DNA of 64,000 bases from Rhodoferax sp. BAB1 (lineage in GTDB: Bacteria > Pseudomonadota > Gammaproteobacteria > Burkholderiales > Burkholderiaceae_C), in NCBI RefSeq assembly GCF_013334205.1, contig NZ_CP054424.1:3430001-3494000 (forward strand), given 5' to 3'. Below the pieces are notes generated by a model. That model was not told the DNA's origin, made no database searches, and saw nothing but the letters and a program-made list of their open reading frames with translations. Of the stretch, positions 16,667 to 25,329 are shown piece by piece (within the stretch, counting starts at the first letter, position 1; the number at the start of each line of letters is the position of its first letter). The position numbers and the translations under genes are program-made.

Positions 16667-17593
16667 ATGTTCAAACACAGCAAAAATATTCAAGCCGTAT
16701 TCACGCCTGCATTTGAGAAATGCTGGAACGAAGTTGGCGCGCTGCATGTGGAGCAGAAAACTCTTTCAGATCCGAAGAACTTCATGATCCTCGGGGTCTC
16801 AGGTGTCGGAAAGAGTACTTTACTCAGCAAATATAAGGAGAAACATAACGATGAGGAGAGCAAAGGCGCAGGCCGCGTACCTGTCGTAACGTTCAGTGCG
16901 CCTGCGGCGCCCACGCCAAAAGCCCTGATGCAGGCAATCAATAGGGCCCTTCGCGGGCCAGAGACCGGAACAAGTGCTGAACTAATGCAACGCGCTGTTC
17001 AGTACATCAATCACTTCAAGGTTGAGATGCTGTTCATGGATGAAGCACACCATCTGATTGATCGTGGGCGTATGAAGACACATGCGCATCTCGGAGATTG
17101 TTGGAAAGAATTCAGTGATCAAGTTGGGTGCTGCATCGGGATGTGTGGCGCTCCCCGGTTGAGGCTGCTTTTCGAAACGAATAACCAGCTGCGGAACCGC
17201 TGGTCCTCTAGTTTTGTGTTGCGCCCTTTCTCATATGACGATGGTCAAGAGGCACTTGCAGGTTTTGTTTTTACTTTGATACAGGAAGGTGTGTCGGAAA
17301 ATTGCCAACAATTTCTGCTCCAGTCGGACACGATCTCTCGAATTCAATATGCAACAGACGGCGTTCCAGCGGTTGTGGTGAAGTTCCTGCGGAGTTTGAA
17401 GAAGGTGATGACGGGTTTGGGTGAGCTGGACATGACAGTGTTAGATAAGGCCTGGAATTTCCATGGCACAGCCAGGCTGCCGACACACCGACGCCCCTTC
17501 CACAGGGACTTCAACTTCGAGCGGCTTATGGGATATGAAGAACCTTTCTATCCCAGCTCGTTCGATGGGGATAACCATGCAAATTTCTCCTGA
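16667..17593 (+). CDS. tnsC: TnsC/TniB-like AAA+ transposition regulator
   Basis: A 308-residue ATPase that links target selection (TniQ/TnsD) to the TnsAB transposase. Walker A is GVSGVGKST (43-51), Walker B MLFMDEAHH (121-129), and CGAPRLRLLFETNNQLRNRW provides the sensor and arginine region. It is shorter than Tn7 TnsC (about 555 residues) and close to TniB size, so the element mixes a TnsA/TnsB pair with a TniB-sized regulator. It begins 15 bases after tnsB and its 3' end overlaps tniQ by 17 bases. Confidence 0.9.
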   Translation: MFKHSKNIQAVFTPAFEKCWNEVGALHVEQKTLSDPKNFMILGVSGVGKSTLLSKYKEKHNDEESKGAGRVPVVTFSAPAAPTPKALMQAINRALRGPETGTSAELMQRAVQYINHFKVEMLFMDEAHHLIDRGRMKTHAHLGDCWKEFSDQVGCCIGMCGAPRLRLLFETNNQLRNRWSSSFVLRPFSYDDGQEALAGFVFTLIQEGVSENCQQFLLQSDTISRIQYATDGVPAVVVKFLRSLKKVMTGLGELDMTVLDKAWNFHGTARLPTHRRPFHRDFNFERLMGYEEPFYPSSFDGDNHANFS

Positions 17594-19382
17594 CTTAATC
17601 CCAGGCCTTCCTCATGTGCCTCCGTACAAAGAGGGGGAGCTTATCCAGTCCCATCTGAGACGGATTGCGGACGCCAATCACATCAGCCTTGGCCATTTGA
17701 GTCAAATGCTGGCGGGAAAAACGCTTCCAACGACCGAGATCGAGCGCCGTCAACTTGCGGAACGCATCGCCGAAAAGTTGGGTCATCCATCGGATCAAGT
17801 GGAGTCGCTGACTCTGCCGGGCTACTTGCTCCGCCAGGGTAATAAGTCCTCTAGAAGACAAGTCTGCCCAGAATGTCTTTCCCAGGAGGCGACGCAGACT
17901 GCGCTGCTAGCGGAGCCCGCGTACGCCATCTGCCCTATACACGGCTTGGCACACCTTGTGAAGTGCCCAGCGTGTCACAGGCAGTTGCTGTGGGGTTTAG
18001 GGAAGCGGCACGCATGCTTGTGCGGTTTTGACCTCCGTAACGGTGAGCGCGTCAAAGTATCAGCGGACACCCTAGAGCTATTCCGTGCCTGCCTTGAGGA
18101 TCGACCGCTGGCAGACTTGCAGACGGCATTGTCGGTTGATACGCCAGCTACCAGGATGGAGCGCCTGAGAAGTGCCCTGGACTATCTGTCGACTAGATGT
18201 CCTGCGGATGAAAGCCCTCAAAGGGCTCGTCAAAAGTCAATGTTATCCAACGCGGCGTATCAATGGGACAGCATCGGCATGCGTGTTGAAGCAAACCCGT
18301 TGCGATTGATCGATGTCGTGATGGATATTGAGATGCAACTGGTCTACACCCAGACAGACCCTGGGCGAGCAGTTTCAAGACCCGCGCAAATACGTGAGGC
18401 GATTTCCTGGGCTCATCTTCGTAATCTTGCGATGAATTCTCACCAGCGCGTGATAAATCTAGAACAGACAATCGACATCGGTTGGATCGCAGAGATGCAT
18501 GGTCTTGAGCCCCAAGACGTACTTGCCGTTCAATTAGAAACCAATAATCACATCTCGCCTCCCCTTCGCAGTGAGATGCGATCACAGTTAGGCAAACTGA
18601 AGCGACAACGCGGAGACAACCCTGAATGGGAGACGCAGCGAATTGCTGATTTGATCAGTCTGGTCCAGGAGCTCAGGTCGGTTCATGAAACAGAGTGGCT
18701 GAAGCGTTTTCGGATTGACGAGAAGGCCAATCTGTTTGCTTTCGTTGCGGCCGGGTCGCTTCAACCGTGGGCACCCGTTCAGATAGAGAACTGGCATGTG
18801 CTCCAGAGTGACGTTGAACGGGCATTTCGACCGGTTTCCGGTAGGTCATTCCCAGATCTGCAGCGGAAAGAGAAGAGCGATATCTACGCGGTGAATTTTC
18901 TTCAGATCTTTAGTGCTGATGTCGCACCGGCCGACTGGCTTGGTTTGTCCTGGCGAGAGATTGGGGAACGCGTGGAAAAGCTTGTTCGAATGAGTGAATG
19001 GCCCATTAGTAGTCCAGGTTGCCAGCAGAACCAGTTAGCCGCTCCTCTCGGCTTCTGCTCATTCCTGAAGGGAGGGCCATTACTAGTATGCGGGGATTCG
19101 ACAGAAAAGCATGGCCTTGAGAGACTCGTACTAGTTGGCGAATCCTGGGAGGCAGTAGCTCTTGAGCTCGAGCAGGTGTGTTTGCGAGCGCAGGCTAACT
19201 TTGCCGGACTAAATGATTGGCAGCGCGTTGCTGCCAATGTCGCCTGGGATTACGCGCTTAGTATGAAGTATGGTGAGTCCGAGGTTGTGGCGAGGAATAG
19301 GGCGAACGCCAAGATGGTAACGGTCGAACCCTTTCCTCATAAGACGCTGTGTGCAGTGATCGAGCAATATGAAGCTCCTTAA
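17577..19382 (+). CDS. tniQ: TniQ/TnsD-family target-selection protein
   Basis: A 601-residue TniQ-family protein. After an N-terminal LPGLPHVPPYKEGELIQSHLRRIA segment typical of TniQ come zinc-binding pairs: C97/C100 (CPEC), C119/H122 (CPIHGL), C130/C133 (CPACH) and C147/C149. The long C-terminal half is helical and unrecognised, as in TnsD proteins that bind a fixed attachment site. Whether this one reads a specific site cannot be told. The start is ATG 17577, inside the end of tnsC; the upstream in-frame ATG at 17463 lies deep in tnsC. No Cas genes are nearby, so this is not a CRISPR-guided element. Confidence 0.86.
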   Translation: MQISPDLIPGLPHVPPYKEGELIQSHLRRIADANHISLGHLSQMLAGKTLPTTEIERRQLAERIAEKLGHPSDQVESLTLPGYLLRQGNKSSRRQVCPECLSQEATQTALLAEPAYAICPIHGLAHLVKCPACHRQLLWGLGKRHACLCGFDLRNGERVKVSADTLELFRACLEDRPLADLQTALSVDTPATRMERLRSALDYLSTRCPADESPQRARQKSMLSNAAYQWDSIGMRVEANPLRLIDVVMDIEMQLVYTQTDPGRAVSRPAQIREAISWAHLRNLAMNSHQRVINLEQTIDIGWIAEMHGLEPQDVLAVQLETNNHISPPLRSEMRSQLGKLKRQRGDNPEWETQRIADLISLVQELRSVHETEWLKRFRIDEKANLFAFVAAGSLQPWAPVQIENWHVLQSDVERAFRPVSGRSFPDLQRKEKSDIYAVNFLQIFSADVAPADWLGLSWREIGERVEKLVRMSEWPISSPGCQQNQLAAPLGFCSFLKGGPLLVCGDSTEKHGLERLVLVGESWEAVALELEQVCLRAQANFAGLNDWQRVAANVAWDYALSMKYGESEVVARNRANAKMVTVEPFPHKTLCAVIEQYEAP

Positions 19383-19422
19383 GGCTAGCAATTAGAAGGA
19401 GTCGCCGCAGCGGATAAATCGA

Positions 19423-20163
19423 TTAAGTGGGCGCTGTGTTTGGATGTCTAAGAAAGAGATGAAGCATCCATAGCGCGGGTCGACTATTACTGCGTGAGTG
19501 CTGAGAAGAGTAGGAAGAGTTCCAAGGTGCTAGATTTACGTCTACTACGAGGTCGTGCCCAACGAGCCTCTCGGTTTGCAATCGCGCTTCTGACTGATAC
19601 TCAGCTATTGCAGAGTCGGCGACATAGCCAAGTAGACCGCCGATCAGCTCATCGGTGTACGGTTCTTCCTCACGAAGAAACCGGCCAAGGCCTTCTTCAC
19701 CAAGGTATCGGTGTTCTATGTCAGAGCGCTCTCTAAGCGGCTTGGCCTCAATCACGAGCTCTGGCCCATTCGGGATATACGTCTCGTAGCGTAGGTCCAC
19801 TCGTTTTCGATGGCTGCCAGCCAATTGACTTGAGCGGGCGGGCTTCTCATAAGTGAAATGGATCTGCCGAAATTCATGAGTGGATGGGAGATGGCGGAGA
19901 TAATCTTCGACGTAGTCACCGATCTCATAGGTCAGTGCATTTTCATCGGGGCGTGCGGTTTTACCCTTTTGGCCTTTCTTCGGTTTACGAATGGCGCCTT
20001 TCTTGCCGCAAAAATCTTGCCAATCACGAGTAAGACGTTCTTCAGCGTGCTTGAGCGTCAAGATCGTGCAGGTCAAAAGATGGCGCATGAACGCCGCTTT
20101 GGTATCGACATAGCCCGCTTGTGCGGGCAGCTCAGTTGTTGAGAGTGGATGCAATTTAGCCAC
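19423..20163 (-). CDS. Putative restriction endonuclease (PD-(D/E)XK type) of the RM operon
   Basis: A 246-residue protein with a recognisable nuclease core: D123 (KRVDLRYE) and E139-A-K141 (LVIEAKPL), the D...ExK pattern. A lysine-rich stretch (about 55-70) may contact DNA. It starts with GTG 20163, overlapping the methyltransferase stop (20156) by 8 bases. Gene order (Xre controller, methyltransferase, nuclease) is the usual logic of a restriction-modification system in which the nuclease is made last. Recognition sequence unknown. It converges with tniQ, 40 bases away. Confidence 0.68.
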   Translation of the reverse strand: MAKLHPLSTTELPAQAGYVDTKAAFMRHLLTCTILTLKHAEERLTRDWQDFCGKKGAIRKPKKGQKGKTARPDENALTYEIGDYVEDYLRHLPSTHEFRQIHFTYEKPARSSQLAGSHRKRVDLRYETYIPNGPELVIEAKPLRERSDIEHRYLGEEGLGRFLREEEPYTDELIGGLLGYVADSAIAEYQSEARLQTERLVGHDLVVDVNLAPWNSSYSSQHSRSNSRPALWMLHLFLRHPNTAPT

Positions 20164-23100
20164 GGCTTGTTTGCATGAGTTGTTGCATCACAGTTGCGCC
20201 GTCAGCAAACGCTGCTTCAATAGTCCAGTGTTGTCGCCCTGCAGGTTTGGAAAGTCTCGCAATAGGAGCGCTGTATGTGATTTGAAGGCTGTCAGAAAAC
20301 TCCGCAACTCCAGGCATCTTGATATTGACGTCGCTACGCTCAAGTTGGTCGACTGGTTTTGAGCCGGAGTGCTTTGACAGAGATATATACAAGTTGTATT
20401 TATTCGATGATGTCTTAGGCACTTCAGTCCAGATCTCTGGTCCGCCTTCAAGACAAATAGGCCGAACCGAGAAATCCAAAGCCTGGGAGTAGAGGGCAAT
20501 TTCGTCAGCTGTTGGCGTACTGTTGAGCGTAGTTGGGGTTCCGCCATCCTCAAACTCATGACGAAACTCGGTGTACTCGATTGCAGCTTGAGCACTCCAG
20601 TCGACGAGTTCGGCGCGTTCACAAAACAGCTTAGTCCGACCTTGATCGTCTGCCGCCAGAAACGTTTCGATAAATGGATCATCTAACCCCTGAAACGGAA
20701 CTGGCAATGTCAGCAAGTCGTTCTTCTCAAGCCGAGTCCGATCTAAGATCCAAAGGCGCCCATAAAGCGCATAGAGATAGTTTGCGATGCTGGACTCAAA
20801 GAAGACGCCCAAGGCAAACAAAAAGCGCTGGCGCAAGCTTCGAACAGCAGCATTAGAGGTGGGCGTCGTAAAGAAAATCGCATTAATTGAAGAGTTAAAT
20901 GCGACAGGTCGCCATGAATATGCGAGGTTCGTCATGCTTCGTGGGACCAGAAGCACATCTCCTGAAAATCGCCTCACGAAATTGGGCGCAATATCACCGA
21001 TCACTGCGGGATCAAGGGCGACCTCTTCGCCGTCTGGGAGCAAGGAGAACTGAAAACCACGGCCAATAGTTTTGACACCTGGGGCAACGCGGATGTCATT
21101 GGCTTTGTTTTTGTCCGCACCGTGAAGAAATTCTGGGTTAAGGCCGGTCTGCGAGGGCGACCCACCTTTGCGAAGCTCAAGACCCAACGTCTTTAGCAAT
21201 TGATTCAAAGGAAGCAGGCGTCCAACAGCGGTGCTGTCCGAGATGAATCGCTTAATGTGCCTATCGACTGGACGAAGCATCAGTAGCTCGAACCAGCTCT
21301 CCTCACTGCGCTGCAAGTCTCGCTGGATAACGGTCTGCACCTGGGCCCTGTCTAGGGTAATCAACCAGGGATCGTCATTTACCGCAGCAGGTAGTTGGGC
21401 GCGAGTTGGTGAATAGCTCCAAACCTTGGTCGAAGAGCTTGGTGGACGATTCCGTAGCAGCACCGCACATGCTGCTTGTCGGGCATGCGAGAACAACGTG
21501 TATCGTAAGTGTGAGAGATTGACCACGCCGATCAATTCGATGTCACGTGCAAGCGATGTCGGAAACTTTGATGCACTCGGACCCACCAACGACTTCGTTG
21601 GCAGTACCAGGGCTGCGATACCACCTTGTTTTAGAAGGTTATGTGCGGCCCACCAAAGAGTGTGTTCGGCCGCCTCGTTAGAGTCAACTCTGTCGCCCTG
21701 AATGACCTCAAGTCTGTCCGCATGTCGCGTAATGTCCTGGATTTGTTGCCAAGGCGGATTCCCGATAACAACGTCAAATTTATGCGCGCGAACGTCAGTA
21801 GTCTGAATATCGAAGACGTCAGAGCAAATAACGTTGGTCTTGGCAAGTGGCGGGAAAAGCGTCTCAGAAGCCTTTCCTGCAAGACATGAGTAAATGTCTT
21901 CCTGCTCGACGTACTCAAGCATCGTGACGTACAAGGAAAAGGCCGTAACAGAGTGTGCAGAGCGACTCTTCTCAATCGCAAAAATAGAATTGAGAAGAAG
22001 CTCCCGGAGTTTGGAGGCGCTTAGTGCAGAGCGCTTCTTGGTGGCCAGCTCGTGCTCAATGATGCGACGGAACGCGCCGACTACAAAGACTCCCGATCCT
22101 GCTGTGCAATCAATAACCCGCAGCTCGGACGTAAGGGGAATCTCATCTTCGAGACGATCTAAGACGAAGTCGACCAAGAATGGAGGCGTATAAAAGACAC
22201 CTTGGAGCCTCTTGCCGTCGCTGTCTTCTGATTCAAGGAATTGCTCATAGATGGCCGAGAGCGTTTCGGTCTGGAGACTAGAAAGAGCAAACTCGAAAAA
22301 GCTGAGCTGAATCCCATCGGCCTGAAGGTCGTCGCCGAGTTTGATGCAATCCCGAAGCAATTGAACATCAGCATCAGAGAATCCTTGTCGCTCGGCTTTG
22401 TTCAAAGGGAAAATAGTCCCGTTTAGAACTTTGTCCAAGGCATCAAATACGCTCCAAACCAACGTGGTTGACAGCTTTGCTCCACGGTCCTCAAAGCAGC
22501 TCGTGGCCTGGAACTGCTGTAGCCATTCGTTCGAAATCAATCCGCGATCACGAAGAATATAAAAATAGAGGAAGCGACCAATGAGCGCATTGGCCGCTCG
22601 CGCTGTGACGTTGCTTTGCCGAACCAAGCGTGCGCTGAGTGCCCCTAAGGTGGACAAGAGGCGTTGGTCTACACGCGCACTTGGATTGATGCTGAAGTCT
22701 TTCCATGAAAGGGAGGACAGCAATCTAGTCGCGTTGAACTGATCAAGAGAAGTAAGCTTCGGCCCAAAAGAATTGCCAAGCGTAAGTTCCTCTGAAGGAA
22801 TGGCCGAGATCTTGGATAGCCAGTCGGATTCTGTGAACGCGAAATCAAATCCTTCGCTCAAAAAGACCGTCTCAGGCGTACAAATGATTAGGAGAGGTAC
22901 TAGTCCCTGGCTCCAGACTTTGCGATGCACATTAAGTCTGGCAGATTGCGCGTCTGTCGCCGTGGCGATATACAGAAGAGGTACGAATCGGCGTTTTTCA
23001 GTTCCGGTACCGGTCTGCCAAGTACCAAATGCACCTTGGACGCCCATGGTGTCACGTGCTTGGCGCAGTGCCCCAACGGGGCCACAAATTGCATCGAAAC

Positions 23101-23173
23101 GCGATGCCTCAACCCACGCGTCCGAAGTGCGGAAGCCAAGGCGGTCGACAATTTGGTCGAAGGTGCGAGTCAC
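20156..23173 (-). CDS. Large N6-adenine DNA methyltransferase (Eco57I-like)
   Basis: A 1005-residue class I methyltransferase. SAM-binding motif I is VIDCTAGSG (353-361), preceded by GVFYTPPFLVDFVL (325-338), and the catalytic motif IV is NPPW (472-475), meaning adenine-N6 methylation. The N-terminal 300 residues form an unrecognised domain without an obvious PD-(D/E)XK site; the C-terminal 400 residues look like a target-recognition domain. Size and order resemble Eco57I/type IIG enzymes, but the separate nuclease gene overlapping its 3' end argues for split functions. It begins with GTG 23173, 15 bases after the Xre gene. Confidence 0.87.
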   Translation of the reverse strand: MTRTFDQIVDRLGFRTSDAWVEASRFDAICGPVGALRQARDTMGVQGAFGTWQTGTGTEKRRFVPLLYIATATDAQSARLNVHRKVWSQGLVPLLIICTPETVFLSEGFDFAFTESDWLSKISAIPSEELTLGNSFGPKLTSLDQFNATRLLSSLSWKDFSINPSARVDQRLLSTLGALSARLVRQSNVTARAANALIGRFLYFYILRDRGLISNEWLQQFQATSCFEDRGAKLSTTLVWSVFDALDKVLNGTIFPLNKAERQGFSDADVQLLRDCIKLGDDLQADGIQLSFFEFALSSLQTETLSAIYEQFLESEDSDGKRLQGVFYTPPFLVDFVLDRLEDEIPLTSELRVIDCTAGSGVFVVGAFRRIIEHELATKKRSALSASKLRELLLNSIFAIEKSRSAHSVTAFSLYVTMLEYVEQEDIYSCLAGKASETLFPPLAKTNVICSDVFDIQTTDVRAHKFDVVIGNPPWQQIQDITRHADRLEVIQGDRVDSNEAAEHTLWWAAHNLLKQGGIAALVLPTKSLVGPSASKFPTSLARDIELIGVVNLSHLRYTLFSHARQAACAVLLRNRPPSSSTKVWSYSPTRAQLPAAVNDDPWLITLDRAQVQTVIQRDLQRSEESWFELLMLRPVDRHIKRFISDSTAVGRLLPLNQLLKTLGLELRKGGSPSQTGLNPEFLHGADKNKANDIRVAPGVKTIGRGFQFSLLPDGEEVALDPAVIGDIAPNFVRRFSGDVLLVPRSMTNLAYSWRPVAFNSSINAIFFTTPTSNAAVRSLRQRFLFALGVFFESSIANYLYALYGRLWILDRTRLEKNDLLTLPVPFQGLDDPFIETFLAADDQGRTKLFCERAELVDWSAQAAIEYTEFRHEFEDGGTPTTLNSTPTADEIALYSQALDFSVRPICLEGGPEIWTEVPKTSSNKYNLYISLSKHSGSKPVDQLERSDVNIKMPGVAEFSDSLQITYSAPIARLSKPAGRQHWTIEAAFADGATVMQQLMQTSRG

Positions 23174-23188
23174 GGCAATCTATCCCAA

Positions 23189-23488
23189 CTAGGCGGCAGT
23201 CTTTGGGCCTGGGCGGCTGCCTGGCTTATGAAGAGTTCGAACATTGCTCGCATTCGAACCGCTTTCACCAATTGGGAAGACGTTGAAGCGCGCAAAAATG
23301 GTGGCGGGATCAAGGCCGCGATCCGCGCATTCACCAAGCAAGATCACCAGCATGGTGTATGTCCGCGGCACGGTGCCAGACTTCGCATAGTTCGACACCG
23401 AGCTTGGCCGAACACCCAAATAAGCTGCGAACTGATTGATAGTCAGTCCAGCCTTGCCCAGGTGTCGACGAAATTCCGAGTACGGCAT
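23189..23488 (-). CDS. Xre-family controller protein of the RM operon
   Basis: A 99-residue regulator with an N-terminal helix-turn-helix (LTINQFAAYLGVRPSSVSNYAKSGTVPRTY) and a short C-terminal tail rich in Ser, Gly and Pro. It is the first gene of the operon with the methyltransferase and nuclease, the usual position of a C-protein that delays restriction until methylation is complete. ATG at 23488 or 23491 is possible. A palindrome at 23505-23522 directly upstream is the likely binding site. Confidence 0.75.
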   Translation of the reverse strand: MPYSEFRRHLGKAGLTINQFAAYLGVRPSSVSNYAKSGTVPRTYTMLVILLGECADRGLDPATIFARFNVFPIGESGSNASNVRTLHKPGSRPGPKTAA

Positions 23489-23504
23489 CATGATTTTGAG
23501 ATTG

Positions 23505-23522
23505 TCTCATGATTTTATGAGA
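23505..23522. promoter_or_regulatory. Candidate operator of the RM controller
   Basis: TCTCAT-6-ATGAGA, perfect 6-base arms, lies 14 to 34 bases upstream of the Xre start. Partial repeats of the same half-site (CTCAT at 23531-23535) follow. Position and symmetry fit a controller-protein binding site that overlaps the promoter. Confidence 0.55.
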
Positions 23523-23752
23523 AAGGCTCATTTCAAGCGCTCCGGGATCAAGGCGCTTATGTGCCATTTCTGCCGATTTTGGAGCTGGGCAATTATCTTG
23601 AAAAAGACAGGGGAAAAGGCGATTTCTATAGACAGAACGCAGGGGATCGTTTCTGAAGTTGTTGCCTAAGTCATTGATTTTTCAGAAGGATTTAGGGCAT
23701 CTTCTTTGGTACCCTCCAAGAGGGGGCCCAAGGGGCTCGGTAGAATCGACCG

Positions 23753-24319
23753 ATGGAAGCCTTTCTGATTTCGACCGGCCTGGTCGCGCTGGCCGAAATG
23801 GGCGACAAGACGCAGCTCCTGGCCCTCATCCTGGCGCTTCGTTTCCGCAAACCCTGGCCCATCGTGGCCGGCATCCTGGTGGCCACCGTGGTCAACCATG
23901 CTTTGGCCGGCGCCGTTGGCGCCTGGGTCACCACGGTGCTGGGACCGGTCTGGCTGCGCTGGATCCTGGGCCTGTCCTTCCTGGCCATGGCGGTCTGGAT
24001 GCTGATTCCCGACAAGATCGACGACGAGGGCACCGACCGCGCGCCGCGCTGGGGGGTGTTCGGCACCACCGTGATCGCCTTCTTCCTGGCCGAGATGGGT
24101 GACAAGACCCAGATCGCCACCGTGATGCTGGCCGCGCAATACCAGGCCTGGGCCTGGGTGGTCGCCGGCACCACGCTGGGCATGATGCTGGCCAATGCGC
24201 CTGTGGTCTGGCTGGGTGAACGCATGACACGCCGCATCCCGATCCGCCTGGTGCACCTCGTCTCGGCGGGGATCTTCGTGGTGCTGGGCCTGGTGGTGCT
24301 GTTCGGCTGGGGCGCTTAG
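23753..24319 (+). CDS. GDT1/TMEM165 (UPF0016) family cation exporter
   Basis: A 188-residue inner-membrane protein of six predicted helices arranged as two homologous halves, each carrying the family signature EMGDKTQ (residues 14-20 and 114-120). Bacterial members such as Vibrio MneA export Mn2+; eukaryotic ones move Ca2+/Mn2+. The start is ATG 23753. It is the first GC-rich core-type gene after the mobile region. The 260 bases upstream were checked for a manganese (yybP-ykoY) riboswitch and no convincing one was found. Confidence 0.9.
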   Translation: MEAFLISTGLVALAEMGDKTQLLALILALRFRKPWPIVAGILVATVVNHALAGAVGAWVTTVLGPVWLRWILGLSFLAMAVWMLIPDKIDDEGTDRAPRWGVFGTTVIAFFLAEMGDKTQIATVMLAAQYQAWAWVVAGTTLGMMLANAPVVWLGERMTRRIPIRLVHLVSAGIFVVLGLVVLFGWGA

Positions 24320-24325
24320 AGCCTG

Positions 24326-25147
24326 TCAGCCTTGATCCGGCTTGCGCCGGTAGATCACGTAGTAGGCCAGACCCACCAGCACACTGCCCCCGACCAGATT
24401 GCCCGCAATCACCGGCAGCAGGTTGCCCAGCATGCCGCCCCAGCTGACCGGGGTCGTGGCGCCCAGTGGGCCGAAATGCTGCAAGAGCATGGCCAGCGGC
24501 ATCAGGTACATATTGGCGATGCTGTGCTCGAAGCCGGCAGCGACAAAGGCCATGATGGGAGGCACCACGGCCACCGCCTTGTCCACCACGCTGCGCCCGG
24601 CCATGGCCATCCACACAGCCATGCAGACCAGCACATTGCACAGTACGCCGCGGAAGAATGCCTGCAGTGGCGGCAGGTCCTGCTTGGCCAGGGCGATCTT
24701 CACCACCTGCTGCCCGATGGCACCGCCATTCAGATCGGTGTGCCCGCTGGCAAACACCAGCACGGCCAGGCCGGCCGCGCCGATGAAGTTGGCCCCGCAC
24801 ACCAGAACCCAGTTGCGCAGCACCTCGAAGCTGCTGATGCGGCCATCGGCCCAGGCCATGGCCAGCAGGTTGTTGCCGGTGAAGAGTTCGGCGCCGGCCA
24901 CCACGACCAGCAGCAGGCCCAGCGAGAACACCAGGCCACCCCCGATGGCGCTGGCGGCAAAACCCAGCGTGGCATCCGACTTGACCAGCACAAAAAGCAT
25001 GGCCCCCAGCCCGATGAAAGCGCCCGCGAGCACACCCAGCATCAACAGAGGCAGGGTCGGCAGGCGCGCCTTGCTCACCCCGACCGATTCGATGCGCTGG
25101 GCGATTTCACTCGGGGCGTAGGCGTCGGATCCGTACAGCTCGGACAT
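24326..25147 (-). CDS. Formate/nitrite transporter family channel
   Basis: A 273-residue FNT-family membrane protein with six helices. Diagnostic segments are AELFTGNNLLAMA and FEHSIANMYLMP; the His in the latter is the conserved gating histidine of FocA/NirC. FNT proteins form pentamers that pass formate, nitrite or hydrosulfide; the substrate is not decided by sequence, and no pfl, nir or asr gene lies alongside. It ends seven bases from the convergent GDT1 gene and diverges from the metX leader. Confidence 0.88.
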   Translation of the reverse strand: MSELYGSDAYAPSEIAQRIESVGVSKARLPTLPLLMLGVLAGAFIGLGAMLFVLVKSDATLGFAASAIGGGLVFSLGLLLVVVAGAELFTGNNLLAMAWADGRISSFEVLRNWVLVCGANFIGAAGLAVLVFASGHTDLNGGAIGQQVVKIALAKQDLPPLQAFFRGVLCNVLVCMAVWMAMAGRSVVDKAVAVVPPIMAFVAAGFEHSIANMYLMPLAMLLQHFGPLGATTPVSWGGMLGNLLPVIAGNLVGGSVLVGLAYYVIYRRKPDQG

Positions 25148-25195
25148 GGTTACTCCGGTATCGGGTGGTGAAGACTTGGACTTATACTAATCCTC

Positions 25196-25260
25196 AGCGC
25201 CGATTTGAACCCGATTGCGGGCGCCGGAACCCTGGAGTTCCGAAGTTCAGCTAAACAGGC
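25196..25260 (+). promoter_or_regulatory. SAM-II-like riboswitch aptamer upstream of metX
   Basis: The leader fits the SAM-II (SAM-alpha) pseudoknot. P1 is GCGCC (25197-25201) with GGCGC (25220-25224). The enclosed loop contains the conserved GATTTGAACC and ATTGC. The 3' part carries the conserved GCTAAA (25250-25255). The loop's TGAAC (25206-25210) pairs with GTTCA (25245-25249) to form the pseudoknot. An extra hairpin, GGAAC-6-GTTCC (25226-25241), fills the connecting loop. SAM binding should hold the pseudoknot and switch off metX-metW. The identification is by eye against the known consensus. Confidence 0.72.
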
Positions 25261-25281
25261 AAGGTGTTTCCGTCATCTGAG

Positions 25282-25320
25282 ACCCGGCCCAGCTGAACGC
25301 TATGCCGGGTTTTGTTTTTT
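25282..25320 (+). terminator. Intrinsic terminator/antiterminator of the metX leader
   Basis: ACCCGGC (25282-25288) and GCCGGGT (25304-25310) form a stem followed by a T-rich run (25311-25320), ten bases before the metX start. The loop contains AGCTGAAC (25291-25298), the exact complement of GTTCAGCT (25245-25252), which is the 3' pseudoknot strand of the aptamer. The two structures exclude each other, giving a simple SAM-controlled attenuation switch. Confidence 0.75.
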
Positions 25321-25329
25321 GAGCCACAG

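Noticed and set aside
20156..23173. BREX PglX or a fused type IIG restriction enzyme
   Set aside because: No other BREX genes are near, the protein is shorter than typical PglX, and a separate nuclease gene overlaps its end; the fused-enzyme idea lacks a visible nuclease motif.
23523..23752. Possible yybP-ykoY manganese riboswitch before the GDT1-family gene
   Set aside because: The family is often regulated that way, but I could not find the conserved core or paired stems, only short unrelated repeats.
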